DNA of 64,000 nt from Hamadaea tsunoensis DSM 44101 (GTDB taxonomy: Bacteria > Actinomycetota > Actinomycetes > Mycobacteriales > Micromonosporaceae). Within the stretch, counting starts at the first letter, position 1; every line of letters begins with the position of its first letter. Shown piece by piece: positions 8,365 through 15,131 of this stretch. The DNA lies in the NCBI RefSeq assembly GCF_000428945.1, contig NZ_KE386821.1, forward strand, positions 183,330 through 247,329. Reading direction: 5' to 3'. Position numbers and translations under genes: made by a program. The notes beneath the pieces are model-generated. The model had not been told where the DNA came from. It ran no database searches and was given only the letters and a program-made list of their open reading frames with translations.

Positions 8365-8434
8365 GCCTTGATCATGTAACTCATATATGTCGTAGCGGCC
8401 GTATTTCGACATATATGAGCGACATGATCAAGGC
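8365..8434. repeat. Long hairpin with TATATG-containing 28-nt arms
   Basis: Left arm 8365-8392 (GCCTTGATCATGT, two bases, CTCATATATGTCG) and right arm 8407-8434 pair at 26 of 28 positions around a 14-nt loop (8393-8406). Only the central AA/CG bases fail to pair. This is far beyond chance, AT-rich inside a GC-rich region, and has no U-run, so it is not a simple intrinsic terminator. Confidence 0.85.
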
Positions 8435-8472
8435 CTATATGCGCACGCCCGGTTCCGGCCTGATGGGGGCGA

Positions 8473-8649
8473 GACGGTCGCGACAAAGGCCGGACCGAGA
8501 CGGGGCTGCAGGGGCTGGGGGAAACCGCAACGGAACCGCGGTGGATGATGCGTCGCACCGGAAACCTGGCAGTGGAGTCCCCGGAGCGCAGCGATAGGGG
8601 CGCAACGGTCTCCCGCGCGAGGAGCGGAGGTGAGATCGATGAACCCGGG
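8473..8649 (-). repeat. Right arm of large imperfect inverted repeat
   Basis: Reverse-complement partner of 8078-8254, 177 nt long, with the outer end CCCGGG at 8644-8649. When read on the minus strand its frame gives the peptide blocks PGFIDLTSAPRAGDR, LRGLHCQV and FVATV. These match PGFVDLTSAPRAGDR, LRGLHCQV and FVATV of the left arm. It ends 45 bp from the stop of the next TetR gene. Confidence 0.8.
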
Positions 8650-8693
8650 ACAAGAACATCTTGAGTTTGATCTTGACTGCATCCTGGTGGTCG

Positions 8694-9281
8694 TCACCGG
8701 GCGGGGCGGACGAGCAGGCCGTCGCGGGCGATGGCGATCATGCGCTGCCGGGCGGCCGGATCCGCGTGGCCGCGTTCGCGGGCCAGGCAGCCGGCGACGA
8801 GCGCCTGGATGTCGGCGACGTCGACGTCGGGGCGTACGGCTCCGGCCCGCTGCGCGGCCGTGAGCAGCCGGCCGAGCGCGCCCATGAAGTCGTATTCGGA
8901 CCGGGCGGCGGCCGCGACGATGTCGAATCCCCCGCCGACCAGCGCTTCGGCGAGTGCCTGGTCGACCGCGCCCTCCTGCGCCAGGTACGCGAAATAGGCG
9001 AAGAACGCCGCCGCCGGATCCATGGTCTCGGCCAGCGTCCGGGCCGTGCCGACGCACCGCTCGATGCGGTCCAGCACGATCGCCTGGAACAGCGCGTCCT
9101 TGGTGGGGAAGTGCCGGCTGACGGTCCCCGTGCCCACACCTGCGCGGCGGGCGATCTCCTGGACCGACACTCCGGGCCCCTCGCTGCTGAAGGCGGCTGC
9201 TGCGGCCTCCAGTACGAGCTGCCGGTTGCGCCTGGCGTCGGCGCGCAACGGCCGTTCGCTCTGAGCGGCGGGGTCACTCAT
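8694..9281 (-). CDS. TetR/AcrR-family transcriptional repressor
   Basis: 195 aa from ATG 9281 (MSDPAAQSERPL). The helix-turn-helix at about residues 15-60 includes VSVQEIARRAGVGTGTVSRHFPTKDALF, split here for length as VSVQEIARRAGVG and TVSRHFPTK. The C-terminal domain (AFFAYFAYLAQEGAVDQAL) is of the SbtR-like type seen next to dehydrogenase genes. It is divergent from the short-chain dehydrogenase at 9378, with two near-identical 16-bp palindromes between them, so autorepression and control of that enzyme are very likely. Confidence 0.92.
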   Translation of the reverse strand: MSDPAAQSERPLRADARRNRQLVLEAAAAAFSSEGPGVSVQEIARRAGVGTGTVSRHFPTKDALFQAIVLDRIERCVGTARTLAETMDPAAAFFAYFAYLAQEGAVDQALAEALVGGGFDIVAAAARSEYDFMGALGRLLTAAQRAGAVRPDVDVADIQALVAGCLARERGHADPAARQRMIAIARDGLLVRPAR

Positions 9282-9316
9282 CGACAGGGCTCGCTTTCTT
9301 ATGGGCGATTGACAAG

Positions 9317-9332
9317 CGGGACGGCCGTCCCG
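9317..9332. promoter_or_regulatory. Perfect 16-bp palindromic operator CGGGACGGCCGTCCCG
   Basis: Exact inverted repeat in the 96-bp gap between the divergent TetR and dehydrogenase genes, 36 bp from the TetR start. Its sequence and symmetry match those expected for a TetR dimer site. Confidence 0.8.
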
Positions 9333-9344
9333 TATTTTTCGAAA

Positions 9345-9360
9345 CGGGACGGCTATCCCG
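9345..9360. promoter_or_regulatory. Second operator copy CGGGACGGCTATCCCG
   Basis: Same half-sites as 9317-9332 (CGGGA/TCCCG), with two changed bases in the centre, centred 28 bp away and 18 bp from the dehydrogenase start. This pair suggests two dimers bound on nearby helix faces. Confidence 0.75.
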
Positions 9361-9377
9361 ATTATAGAGGGGGAAGC

Positions 9378-10340
9378 ATGAGCACACGATGGAGCGCCGA
9401 CGACGTGCCCGACCAGGGCGGCCGAACGGTCGTGATCACCGGCGCCAATACCGGGATCGGCTTCGAAACGGCCGCCGTACTCGCGGCGCGCGGAGCCACG
9501 GTCATCCTGGCCTGCCGCGATGCCGGCAGGGCCGAGACCGCAGCCGGCAGGCTCCGCTCGGCCGTGCCGGGCGCGCGCATCGAGACGTTGCGGCTGGACC
9601 TGGCCTCGCTCGCCGCCGTACGCGACGCGGCCGAGCAGTTCCGTGCCGGCCACTCCAGGCTGGACCTGCTGATCAACAACGCCGGAGTGATCCATCCGGG
9701 ATACGCCCGGACCGAGGATGGCTTCGAACTGCACTTCGGCACCAATCACCTGGGCCACTTCGCCTTCACCGGGCTGTTGCTGGACCGGCTGCTGGCCACC
9801 CCCGGCTCCCGCGTCGTCACCGTCAGCAGCAGCGGCCACCGGCGCGGCGACATCCACCTCGCCGACCTCACTCTCCAACAGGGATACGGACTCAACGCCG
9901 GCTACGGGCAGTCGAAGCTCGCCAACGTGATGTTCACCTATGCGTTGCAACGGAAGCTGGCGGCGGCCGGTGCCGCGACCCTCGCGGTCGCCGCGCATCC
10001 GGGGAACGCGTACACCGAGGTGGGGCGGCACATGCCGGGATGGGTACGCGTCGCGCTGAGTCCCCGGCTGCGACTGGTCAACTGGTGGCTCCTGCAGAGC
10101 GCCGGCGGCGGTGCCCTGCCTACACTGCGAGCCGCCACCGATCCCCAGGCGACCGGCGGGACGTATTACGGACCGTCAGGACCGGGCGAGTTCACCGGCT
10201 CGCCCGCACTCGTCGCGTCCAGCCCCCGCTCGTACGATGTCGACCTGCAGCGACGCCTCTGGGCGGAGTCCGAACGGCTCACCGGTGTCCGGTACGAGCT
10301 GGCGGCGGCACACGGTGAACCGGCGGCAGCCGACCGCTAG
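9378..10340 (+). CDS. Short-chain dehydrogenase/reductase (retinol-dehydrogenase-like)
   Basis: 320 aa from ATG 9378, preceded by AGAGGGGGAAGC. The Rossmann glycine motif TGANTGIG is at about residues 20-27, NNAG near residue 100, the catalytic Ser in VVTVSSSGH near 155, and YGQSK (the YxxxK pair) near 175. The overall pattern (LRLDLASLAAVRDAAEQF, HPGNAYTEVGR) matches the protochlorophyllide-reductase/retinol-dehydrogenase branch of SDRs, which reduce small carbonyls with NADP(H). The substrate is unknown. It is divergent from its probable TetR repressor. Confidence 0.92.
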   Translation: MSTRWSADDVPDQGGRTVVITGANTGIGFETAAVLAARGATVILACRDAGRAETAAGRLRSAVPGARIETLRLDLASLAAVRDAAEQFRAGHSRLDLLINNAGVIHPGYARTEDGFELHFGTNHLGHFAFTGLLLDRLLATPGSRVVTVSSSGHRRGDIHLADLTLQQGYGLNAGYGQSKLANVMFTYALQRKLAAAGAATLAVAAHPGNAYTEVGRHMPGWVRVALSPRLRLVNWWLLQSAGGGALPTLRAATDPQATGGTYYGPSGPGEFTGSPALVASSPRSYDVDLQRRLWAESERLTGVRYELAAAHGEPAAADR

Positions 10341-10520
10341 CGGCGCCCGCCGAACCGCCAGTTGTGCACCTCGACCTCCGCGTACCGGGTGGGGGTCAGG
10401 ATCGACCGGGCGGCGGTCGGGTCGGGTGCCTGGACGAGCGCCGCGGTGCCCAGCCAGGCCGAGCCGTCGTCGGACAGCAGCGGACCGTACGCGATCAGCC
10501 CCGAACGGTCGGCCGGGACG
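10337..10520 (-). pseudogene. YCII-related protein remnant (N-terminal part missing)
   Basis: On the minus strand the last 59 codons read as a YCII-domain tail: LIAYGPLLSDDGSAWLGTA, then DPTAARSILTPTRYAEVEVH and a closing WRFGGRR. Upstream the same frame stays open to 10984 but is clearly the antisense of another coding sequence, so the real 5' half is gone. YCII domains are about 95 residues long. The loss meets the broken oxidoreductase gene at about 10520-10549, which suggests one deletion that removed both 5' ends of a divergent pair. Confidence 0.7.
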
Positions 10521-10548
10521 GTGTCGTCCACCGGCCCGGAACCGAAGC

Positions 10549-11035
10549 CGAGGTGACCGCCGGCCAGCGGGTGCTGGTCAACGGCGCGGGTGGTGGGGTC
10601 GGCGGCTTCGTCACGCAGGTCATCGCCACCGCCAGCACGCGCAGCCTCCCGGCCGTCCGCGCCTTCGGGGCGGACCAGATCGTCGACTACACCGCCGGTC
10701 CCGTCGCCGATGCTCTCGACCGGCCGGTGGACACCCTGCTCAATCTCGTTCCCCTCGACCCGGCCGCCGCCGCGGCACTGGCCGCCACGGTCCGGCCGGG
10801 CGGCCGCGCCGTCTCGGTCGCCAGCCCCGTCGAGCCGCCCACCGGCGCCGGCGTCACCGCGCTGCACATGGTCGCCCGCAACGACGTGGCCGATCTGGCG
10901 GCGCTCGCCGCCCTCGTCGAGGCCGGTGAGATCAGGCTCGACGTCAGCGCCTCGTACCCGCTGTCCGAGCTTGCCGAGGTCCACCGCCGCAGCGAGGCGG
11001 GCCTCGTCCGCGGCAAGGTCGTCATCATCCCCTGA
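10549..11035 (+). pseudogene. Zinc-type alcohol dehydrogenase/quinone oxidoreductase remnant
   Basis: The plus-strand frame contains only the cofactor-binding and C-terminal part of an MDR enzyme: VTAGQRVLVNGAGGGVGGF, then ADQIVDYTAG, LNLVPLD and a final GLVRGKVVIIP. About 130 N-terminal residues, including the start and substrate lobe, are absent. The Rossmann unit also looks shortened, because the usual helix and second strand between GGGVG and the ATAS-like segment are missing. Codon bias is still normal, so decay is recent. The upstream sequence in this frame is antisense of the YCII remnant. Confidence 0.75.
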
Positions 11036-11116
11036 GCCGGGTACGCGTCCACATCGGCGAGTACGCGCGGTCTACGCTGCCCCGAGATGCGACACGGCGT
11101 ACGGGGGAGGGGCGGC

Positions 11117-11536
11117 ATGGCCACGGTTCGGGTCGAGGCGACGATCAAGGTGCCCGCGCGGGCTGCCTGGGACGCCGTCGCGGACGTCGGTGCGGTGCAC
11201 GAACGCCTGCTCCCCGGCCGGGTCGCGAGCGCCCGCCTCGACGGTGGTGTTCGCATCCTGACGATGCCCGACGGTTCGGAGATCCGCGAGTTGATCATCT
11301 CGGTCGACCACGAACTCCGGCGCCTCGCGTACGCGGTGGTGGAAGGGCAGAAGCTGCCGCTCACGTACCACCACGCTTCCTTCGAGGTGTACGCCGAAGG
11401 GGACGGGTGCCGGCTGGTCTGGTCGACCGATCTCCTCCCCGACGGGCTCGCGGAAGCGGTGCGGGCGCGTACGGAACGAGGGATCGTCGAGATCAAACAG
11501 AACCTGGAAGCCGCCTCCCTTGCGGGATGTCCCTGA
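11117..11536 (+). CDS. SRPBCC-family (polyketide cyclase/dehydrase-like) protein
   Basis: 139 aa from ATG 11117 after GGGGGAGGGGCGGC; an ATG at 11087 is in frame but lacks a good site. It starts MATVRVEATIKVPARAAWDAV, the usual SRPBCC helix-grip start, with strands such as GVRILTMPDGSEIRELI and a long C-terminal helix (TERGIVEIKQNLEAA). Such proteins bind or modify hydrophobic small molecules. No partner gene is obvious and the ligand is unknown. Confidence 0.85.
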   Translation: MATVRVEATIKVPARAAWDAVADVGAVHERLLPGRVASARLDGGVRILTMPDGSEIRELIISVDHELRRLAYAVVEGQKLPLTYHHASFEVYAEGDGCRLVWSTDLLPDGLAEAVRARTERGIVEIKQNLEAASLAGCP

Positions 11537-11605
11537 GTCGACCGTCATGAAATGCGGGGACATCTCCCCGATGGCCGGCCGGCGCCCGGCTGACACGATC
11601 TTGAT

Positions 11606-13069
11606 ATGCGACGTCGAACCTTCTTCACGCTGGCCGCCGTCCCTGCTCTCCTGACCGCCTGTGGCCCCGGAGACCTGAGCGGCGGGCCGGAACCCCAGGC
11701 GAAGCTGTCCTTCCGCAACCGGCTGCGCATCCCGCCCCTGGCGCCCTCCACCGTGGACAAGGACGGCGTACGCCGGTTCGAGCTGACGATGCAGCGGGGC
11801 CGGACCGAGCTGCTGCCCGGCAAGCCGACCGACACCTACGGCTTCAACGGCTCCTACCTCGGCCCCACCGTACGCGCGCGGCGCGGCGAGACCGTCCGCA
11901 TGGTCGTACGCAACGAGCTCGGTGAGCAGAGCACCGTCCATTGGCACGGTATGCGGCTGCCCGCCCGGATGGACGGCGGCCCGCATCTGCCGATCGCGCC
12001 CGGGGCGACGTGGAGTCCGCAATGGACGATCACCCAGCCCGCCGCGACCTCGTGGTACCACCCGCATCCGCACGGCGCGACCGCGATGCACGTCTACCGT
12101 GGACTGGCCGGCCTCTTCCTGCTCGACGAGCCCGGCGGGCCCACGCTGCCGTCCGCGTACGGGGTGGACGACGTGCCGCTCATCCTGCAGGACAAGAACC
12201 TGGCGGCGGACGGTTCGCTCGCGGGCGACCCGCTCAAGGGCACCTTCGGCATTCTCGGCAACACGGTGCTCGTCAACGGCACCTACGATCCGTACCTGGC
12301 CGTCGAGAGCCGGCGCGTACGGTTGCGGATTCTCAACGGCTCCAACGCCCGCATGTACGACATCCGGTTCGCCGACCGCCGCCGTTTCCACGTGATCGCC
12401 AACGACGCCGGCCTGCTCAACGCCCCGGTCGAGGTCGACCAGGTGTCCCTCAGTCCCGGTGAGCGGGCCGAGATCGTGGCGGAGTTCGCCCCCGGCGAGC
12501 AGGTGGTGCTGCGCAGCATCGGCGGCTCCGCCGACATCGACGCAGGAGACCTCGACCTGCTGAAGATCGTGGCGGCGAAGCAACTGAAGGCGTCACCGCC
12601 ACTGCCGGACCGGCTGGCCGACCGGCACATCGACGTGCCGGCGGGGGCGAAGGTCCGCCGGTTCAAGCTCAACGGCCACGACTCCATCAACGGCCAGGAG
12701 ATGGACATGACCCGCATCGACGAGGTCGTCGCGGCCGGCGCCCGCGAGATCTGGGAGATCGTGAACAACGTCTACTCGCACAACTTCCACATCCACGAGG
12801 TCGCCTTCCGGGTGCTCGACGTCGACGGCGCGCCGCCGCCCGCGTACGCGACCGGGCCCAAGGACACGGTGTTCGTACCGGGGAAGTCGACGGTCCGGCT
12901 GGCGGTCGAGTTCGGCCAGGACACCGACCCGAACTGGCCGTACATGTACCACTGCCACATCCTGCGGCACGAGGATTCGGGCATGATGGGCCAGTTCGTC
13001 GTCGTCCCGCCGGGTACCGAGTCCGTCGTTCCCCGGGTCCTCGGCGCGCATGCGGGACACAGCATGTGA
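11606..13069 (+). CDS. Secreted multicopper oxidase (CueO/bilirubin-oxidase-like lipoprotein)
   Basis: 487 aa. The N-terminus MRRRTFFTL...LLTAC carries twin arginines and a lipobox Cys at 19, so Tat export followed by lipid anchoring is likely. All four copper-ligand blocks are present: HWHG (about residue 112), WYHPHPHG (about 149), HNFHIHEVAF (about 392) and YHCHILRHEDSGMM (about 447), giving type 1, 2 and 3 sites. The Met after the last block is the usual type 1 axial ligand. These enzymes oxidise Cu(I) or phenolics with reduction of O2 to water. ATG 11606 lacks a strong ribosome site. No copper regulator is adjacent. Confidence 0.93.
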   Translation: MRRRTFFTLAAVPALLTACGPGDLSGGPEPQAKLSFRNRLRIPPLAPSTVDKDGVRRFELTMQRGRTELLPGKPTDTYGFNGSYLGPTVRARRGETVRMVVRNELGEQSTVHWHGMRLPARMDGGPHLPIAPGATWSPQWTITQPAATSWYHPHPHGATAMHVYRGLAGLFLLDEPGGPTLPSAYGVDDVPLILQDKNLAADGSLAGDPLKGTFGILGNTVLVNGTYDPYLAVESRRVRLRILNGSNARMYDIRFADRRRFHVIANDAGLLNAPVEVDQVSLSPGERAEIVAEFAPGEQVVLRSIGGSADIDAGDLDLLKIVAAKQLKASPPLPDRLADRHIDVPAGAKVRRFKLNGHDSINGQEMDMTRIDEVVAAGAREIWEIVNNVYSHNFHIHEVAFRVLDVDGAPPPAYATGPKDTVFVPGKSTVRLAVEFGQDTDPNWPYMYHCHILRHEDSGMMGQFVVVPPGTESVVPRVLGAHAGHSM

Positions 13070-13132
13070 GTGGAAGCCCGTTGCGGTGGCCGGTTACAGT
13101 TCCGGACGCCGACATCGGATCCGGGGGGCCGC

Positions 13133-14482
13133 ATGCCATCGATCGTCCTCGTGCTCCTCATACCGTTCTACCTCGTAGGCCTGGCCTTTTTCCTCGCACC
13201 GGTCGGGCCGTCCCGGCTGGCCTGGCTGAGCACGCCGGACAGCACCGACGAGGACCGGTGGCGGCTGCGGGCGTACCTGGTGGCTCGGCGGCGGATGTGC
13301 ACGGCCGGGGTCATGGCGGCGGGTACCGCGAGCATCGTGGCGTCGGTGGGACAGCAGCGGCTGTCGTTCTCCTTCGTCCAGCTGCTCATCGGTTGGCTGG
13401 CCGGTGCGATCGCGGTCGAGGTGTGGTACCGGCGCGATCTGCGGTCCGACGAGCGCGTACCTCTGCCCTACTGGTGGCGGTTCCTGCCGTGGGCGGTCGG
13501 CGCGGCGGCCGCGGTGTCCACTGTGGTCGCGGGGCGGATCCGCAGCGCGGCCACCGATCCGTCGGCGATCACGGGATGGGGGCTCGCGGCGGTCGCGGCC
13601 GTCCTCGTCGTCATCCTCGCGACCTGGTTCGTCGCCGGGCGTACGCCGCGGGGCCTGTCCGGGGTCCGGTGGCGCTACGTCACCGTCGAATCGGTACGCG
13701 GCCTGACCGTCGCCGGCTGCGCGCTGGCGCTGGTCTGCCTCGTTCCGATGTGGCTGGCGGCGGTGCCCGGCCCCTACGAGGAGCCGCCGACCGGTGGGTG
13801 GGCCTGGCTCGCCCTGGCCGCGTTCCTGTTCCCGTTGATCCTGCCGCTGCCGCCGGTACGCCTGGTCCTGCGCATCGTCGCGGGTGTGACCGCGTTCGTC
13901 CTCGTGCTCGGCGTGCCGCTCGCATGGGCGTGGCCCACCCGGGCCGCCCAAGACCCTCCCTTCACGGCGGAGCAGCTGCGACCGGTCGCGCATCTGCGGG
14001 TGGTGACCGGCGACGGGCTGCCCGGCGCCCTGACCGACCTCGGTCTGCTGGACGTGTGGCCGTCGCGTGTCGACGCCTTCGGCGCCGACACCGAGACCTT
14101 CATCGGCCGGATCGACATCGCCCGCGCCCTGCCGCCGGGGGACTACCTGGAACTCCTGGTCATCGATCGGCGGACGGGGCGGGTGGCACCGATCCAGGAC
14201 GGGGACGGCGGCGGTTGGTTCGGGAACTGGAGCACGGTTCTCGCCGACCGCTATCCGTGGCTGTCGGAGCTGCGTCCCCGGACCAGCGTCTCCGGCGGCA
14301 TGGTCGACAACGCCGAAGGTGTGTCCCTGGGCCGCCGCGACGGATCGGGGCCGTTGTGGTTCTCCAGCGGTCCCTTCGGCCGTCCCGGCACGTATGCGGC
14401 GGACCAGCTGGAACTCGTGCTCGTCTACGTACGCTCCGACGAGTACATCTACTGGGCGACGCGCGTACCCGTGAGCAGCTGA
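13133..14482 (+). CDS. Polytopic membrane protein with extracytoplasmic domain, unknown function
   Basis: 449 aa from ATG 13133 (MPSIVLVLLIPFYLVGLAFF) after GGGGGGCC. About eight hydrophobic segments fill residues 1-285. The remaining roughly 160 residues are soluble, mixed alpha/beta, with PGDYLELLVIDR and ELVLVYVRSDEYIYWATRVP, and would face outside if the topology is even-numbered. No family was recognised. It follows the oxidase by 63 bp on the same strand, so read-through is possible. Confidence 0.75.
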   Translation: MPSIVLVLLIPFYLVGLAFFLAPVGPSRLAWLSTPDSTDEDRWRLRAYLVARRRMCTAGVMAAGTASIVASVGQQRLSFSFVQLLIGWLAGAIAVEVWYRRDLRSDERVPLPYWWRFLPWAVGAAAAVSTVVAGRIRSAATDPSAITGWGLAAVAAVLVVILATWFVAGRTPRGLSGVRWRYVTVESVRGLTVAGCALALVCLVPMWLAAVPGPYEEPPTGGWAWLALAAFLFPLILPLPPVRLVLRIVAGVTAFVLVLGVPLAWAWPTRAAQDPPFTAEQLRPVAHLRVVTGDGLPGALTDLGLLDVWPSRVDAFGADTETFIGRIDIARALPPGDYLELLVIDRRTGRVAPIQDGDGGGWFGNWSTVLADRYPWLSELRPRTSVSGGMVDNAEGVSLGRRDGSGPLWFSSGPFGRPGTYAADQLELVLVYVRSDEYIYWATRVPVSS

Positions 14483-14563
14483 CCGGGGCGCCACAACAGT
14501 TCCACAACAGCGGGCGCGTACACCTGGGGCACGGGCATCGGGCCCGGCGAAGAAGGAGTGGAC

Positions 14564-15085
14564 GTGCGTGAGGAACGTGGGCGGCTGGCCCTGGCGATGA
14601 CGGCCGCGGTGGCGATGGCGGCAGGCGCCCTCGTGGTGACCGGTGTGGCGGCGGTCGCCGGCACGGATTGCGCCGGCACTCGCGATGTGCTGGTCACCAG
14701 CCTCGCCACGGCCGAGGGCACGCAGCGCGACGGTCTGACCCGGCTGACGCTGACCGTGGTCAGCCGTGGTTGCGCGTTGCCGGGCTCGGTCGGCTACGCG
14801 CTGAAGCCGGTGACGACCGACGACAAGGATCTGACCTATCGCGGCGGGACGCTCACCTTCGCCGAGGGCGACCTGAAGGATCAGGCGCTGACCGTCGACG
14901 TCCGCGCCGACGACGTGGTCGAGCCGGACGAGCAGTTCGCGGTGGTGCTGACCGAGCTGCGCGGCGCGACGCGGGCCTGCGACACGATGGCGGTCGTCAC
15001 GGTCGTCAACGACGACCCCGGCAAGTACATCCCGCCGACCATCACGCCCAGCATCCTGCCCTGCGAGCTGCACAGCTCGCGGTAG
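14564..15085 (+). CDS. Secreted protein with a Calx-beta-like domain
   Basis: 173 aa. GTG 14564 is chosen because AAGGAG lies 5 nt upstream; GTG 14558 is in frame two codons earlier. A signal peptide spans about residues 1-33 (MTAAVAMAAGALVVTG core, AVAG end). The mature part shows the Calx-beta pattern of beta strands with GGTLTFAEGDLKDQ, DDVVEPDEQFAVVLTEL and VVTVVNDDPG. Two cysteines pairs (TDCAGT, SRGCAL, RACDT, LPCEL) suggest disulfides. Calx-beta domains bind Ca2+ and mediate adhesion in larger proteins; a single free domain is unusual. It is convergent with the SARP gene. Confidence 0.8.
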   Translation: MREERGRLALAMTAAVAMAAGALVVTGVAAVAGTDCAGTRDVLVTSLATAEGTQRDGLTRLTLTVVSRGCALPGSVGYALKPVTTDDKDLTYRGGTLTFAEGDLKDQALTVDVRADDVVEPDEQFAVVLTELRGATRACDTMAVVTVVNDDPGKYIPPTITPSILPCELHSSR

Positions 15086-15131
15086 GTCAGACCAGGCAGG
15101 CCAGCGCGTCGGCCTCCGCGTCCGCGCCGGC

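Noticed and set aside
8283-8432. CTTGATCATGT copies as a CRISPR array
   Set aside because: Only 11-nt repeats, irregular spacing, one copy inverted, and no cas genes.
10337-10984. 215-codon minus-strand frame as one intact gene
   Set aside because: Only the last 59 codons resemble a protein (YCII tail); the rest is antisense of the oxidoreductase remnant.
10364-11035. 223-codon plus-strand frame as an intact oxidoreductase
   Set aside because: The first 60 or so residues have no similarity and are antisense of the YCII remnant; the catalytic N-terminal lobe is missing.
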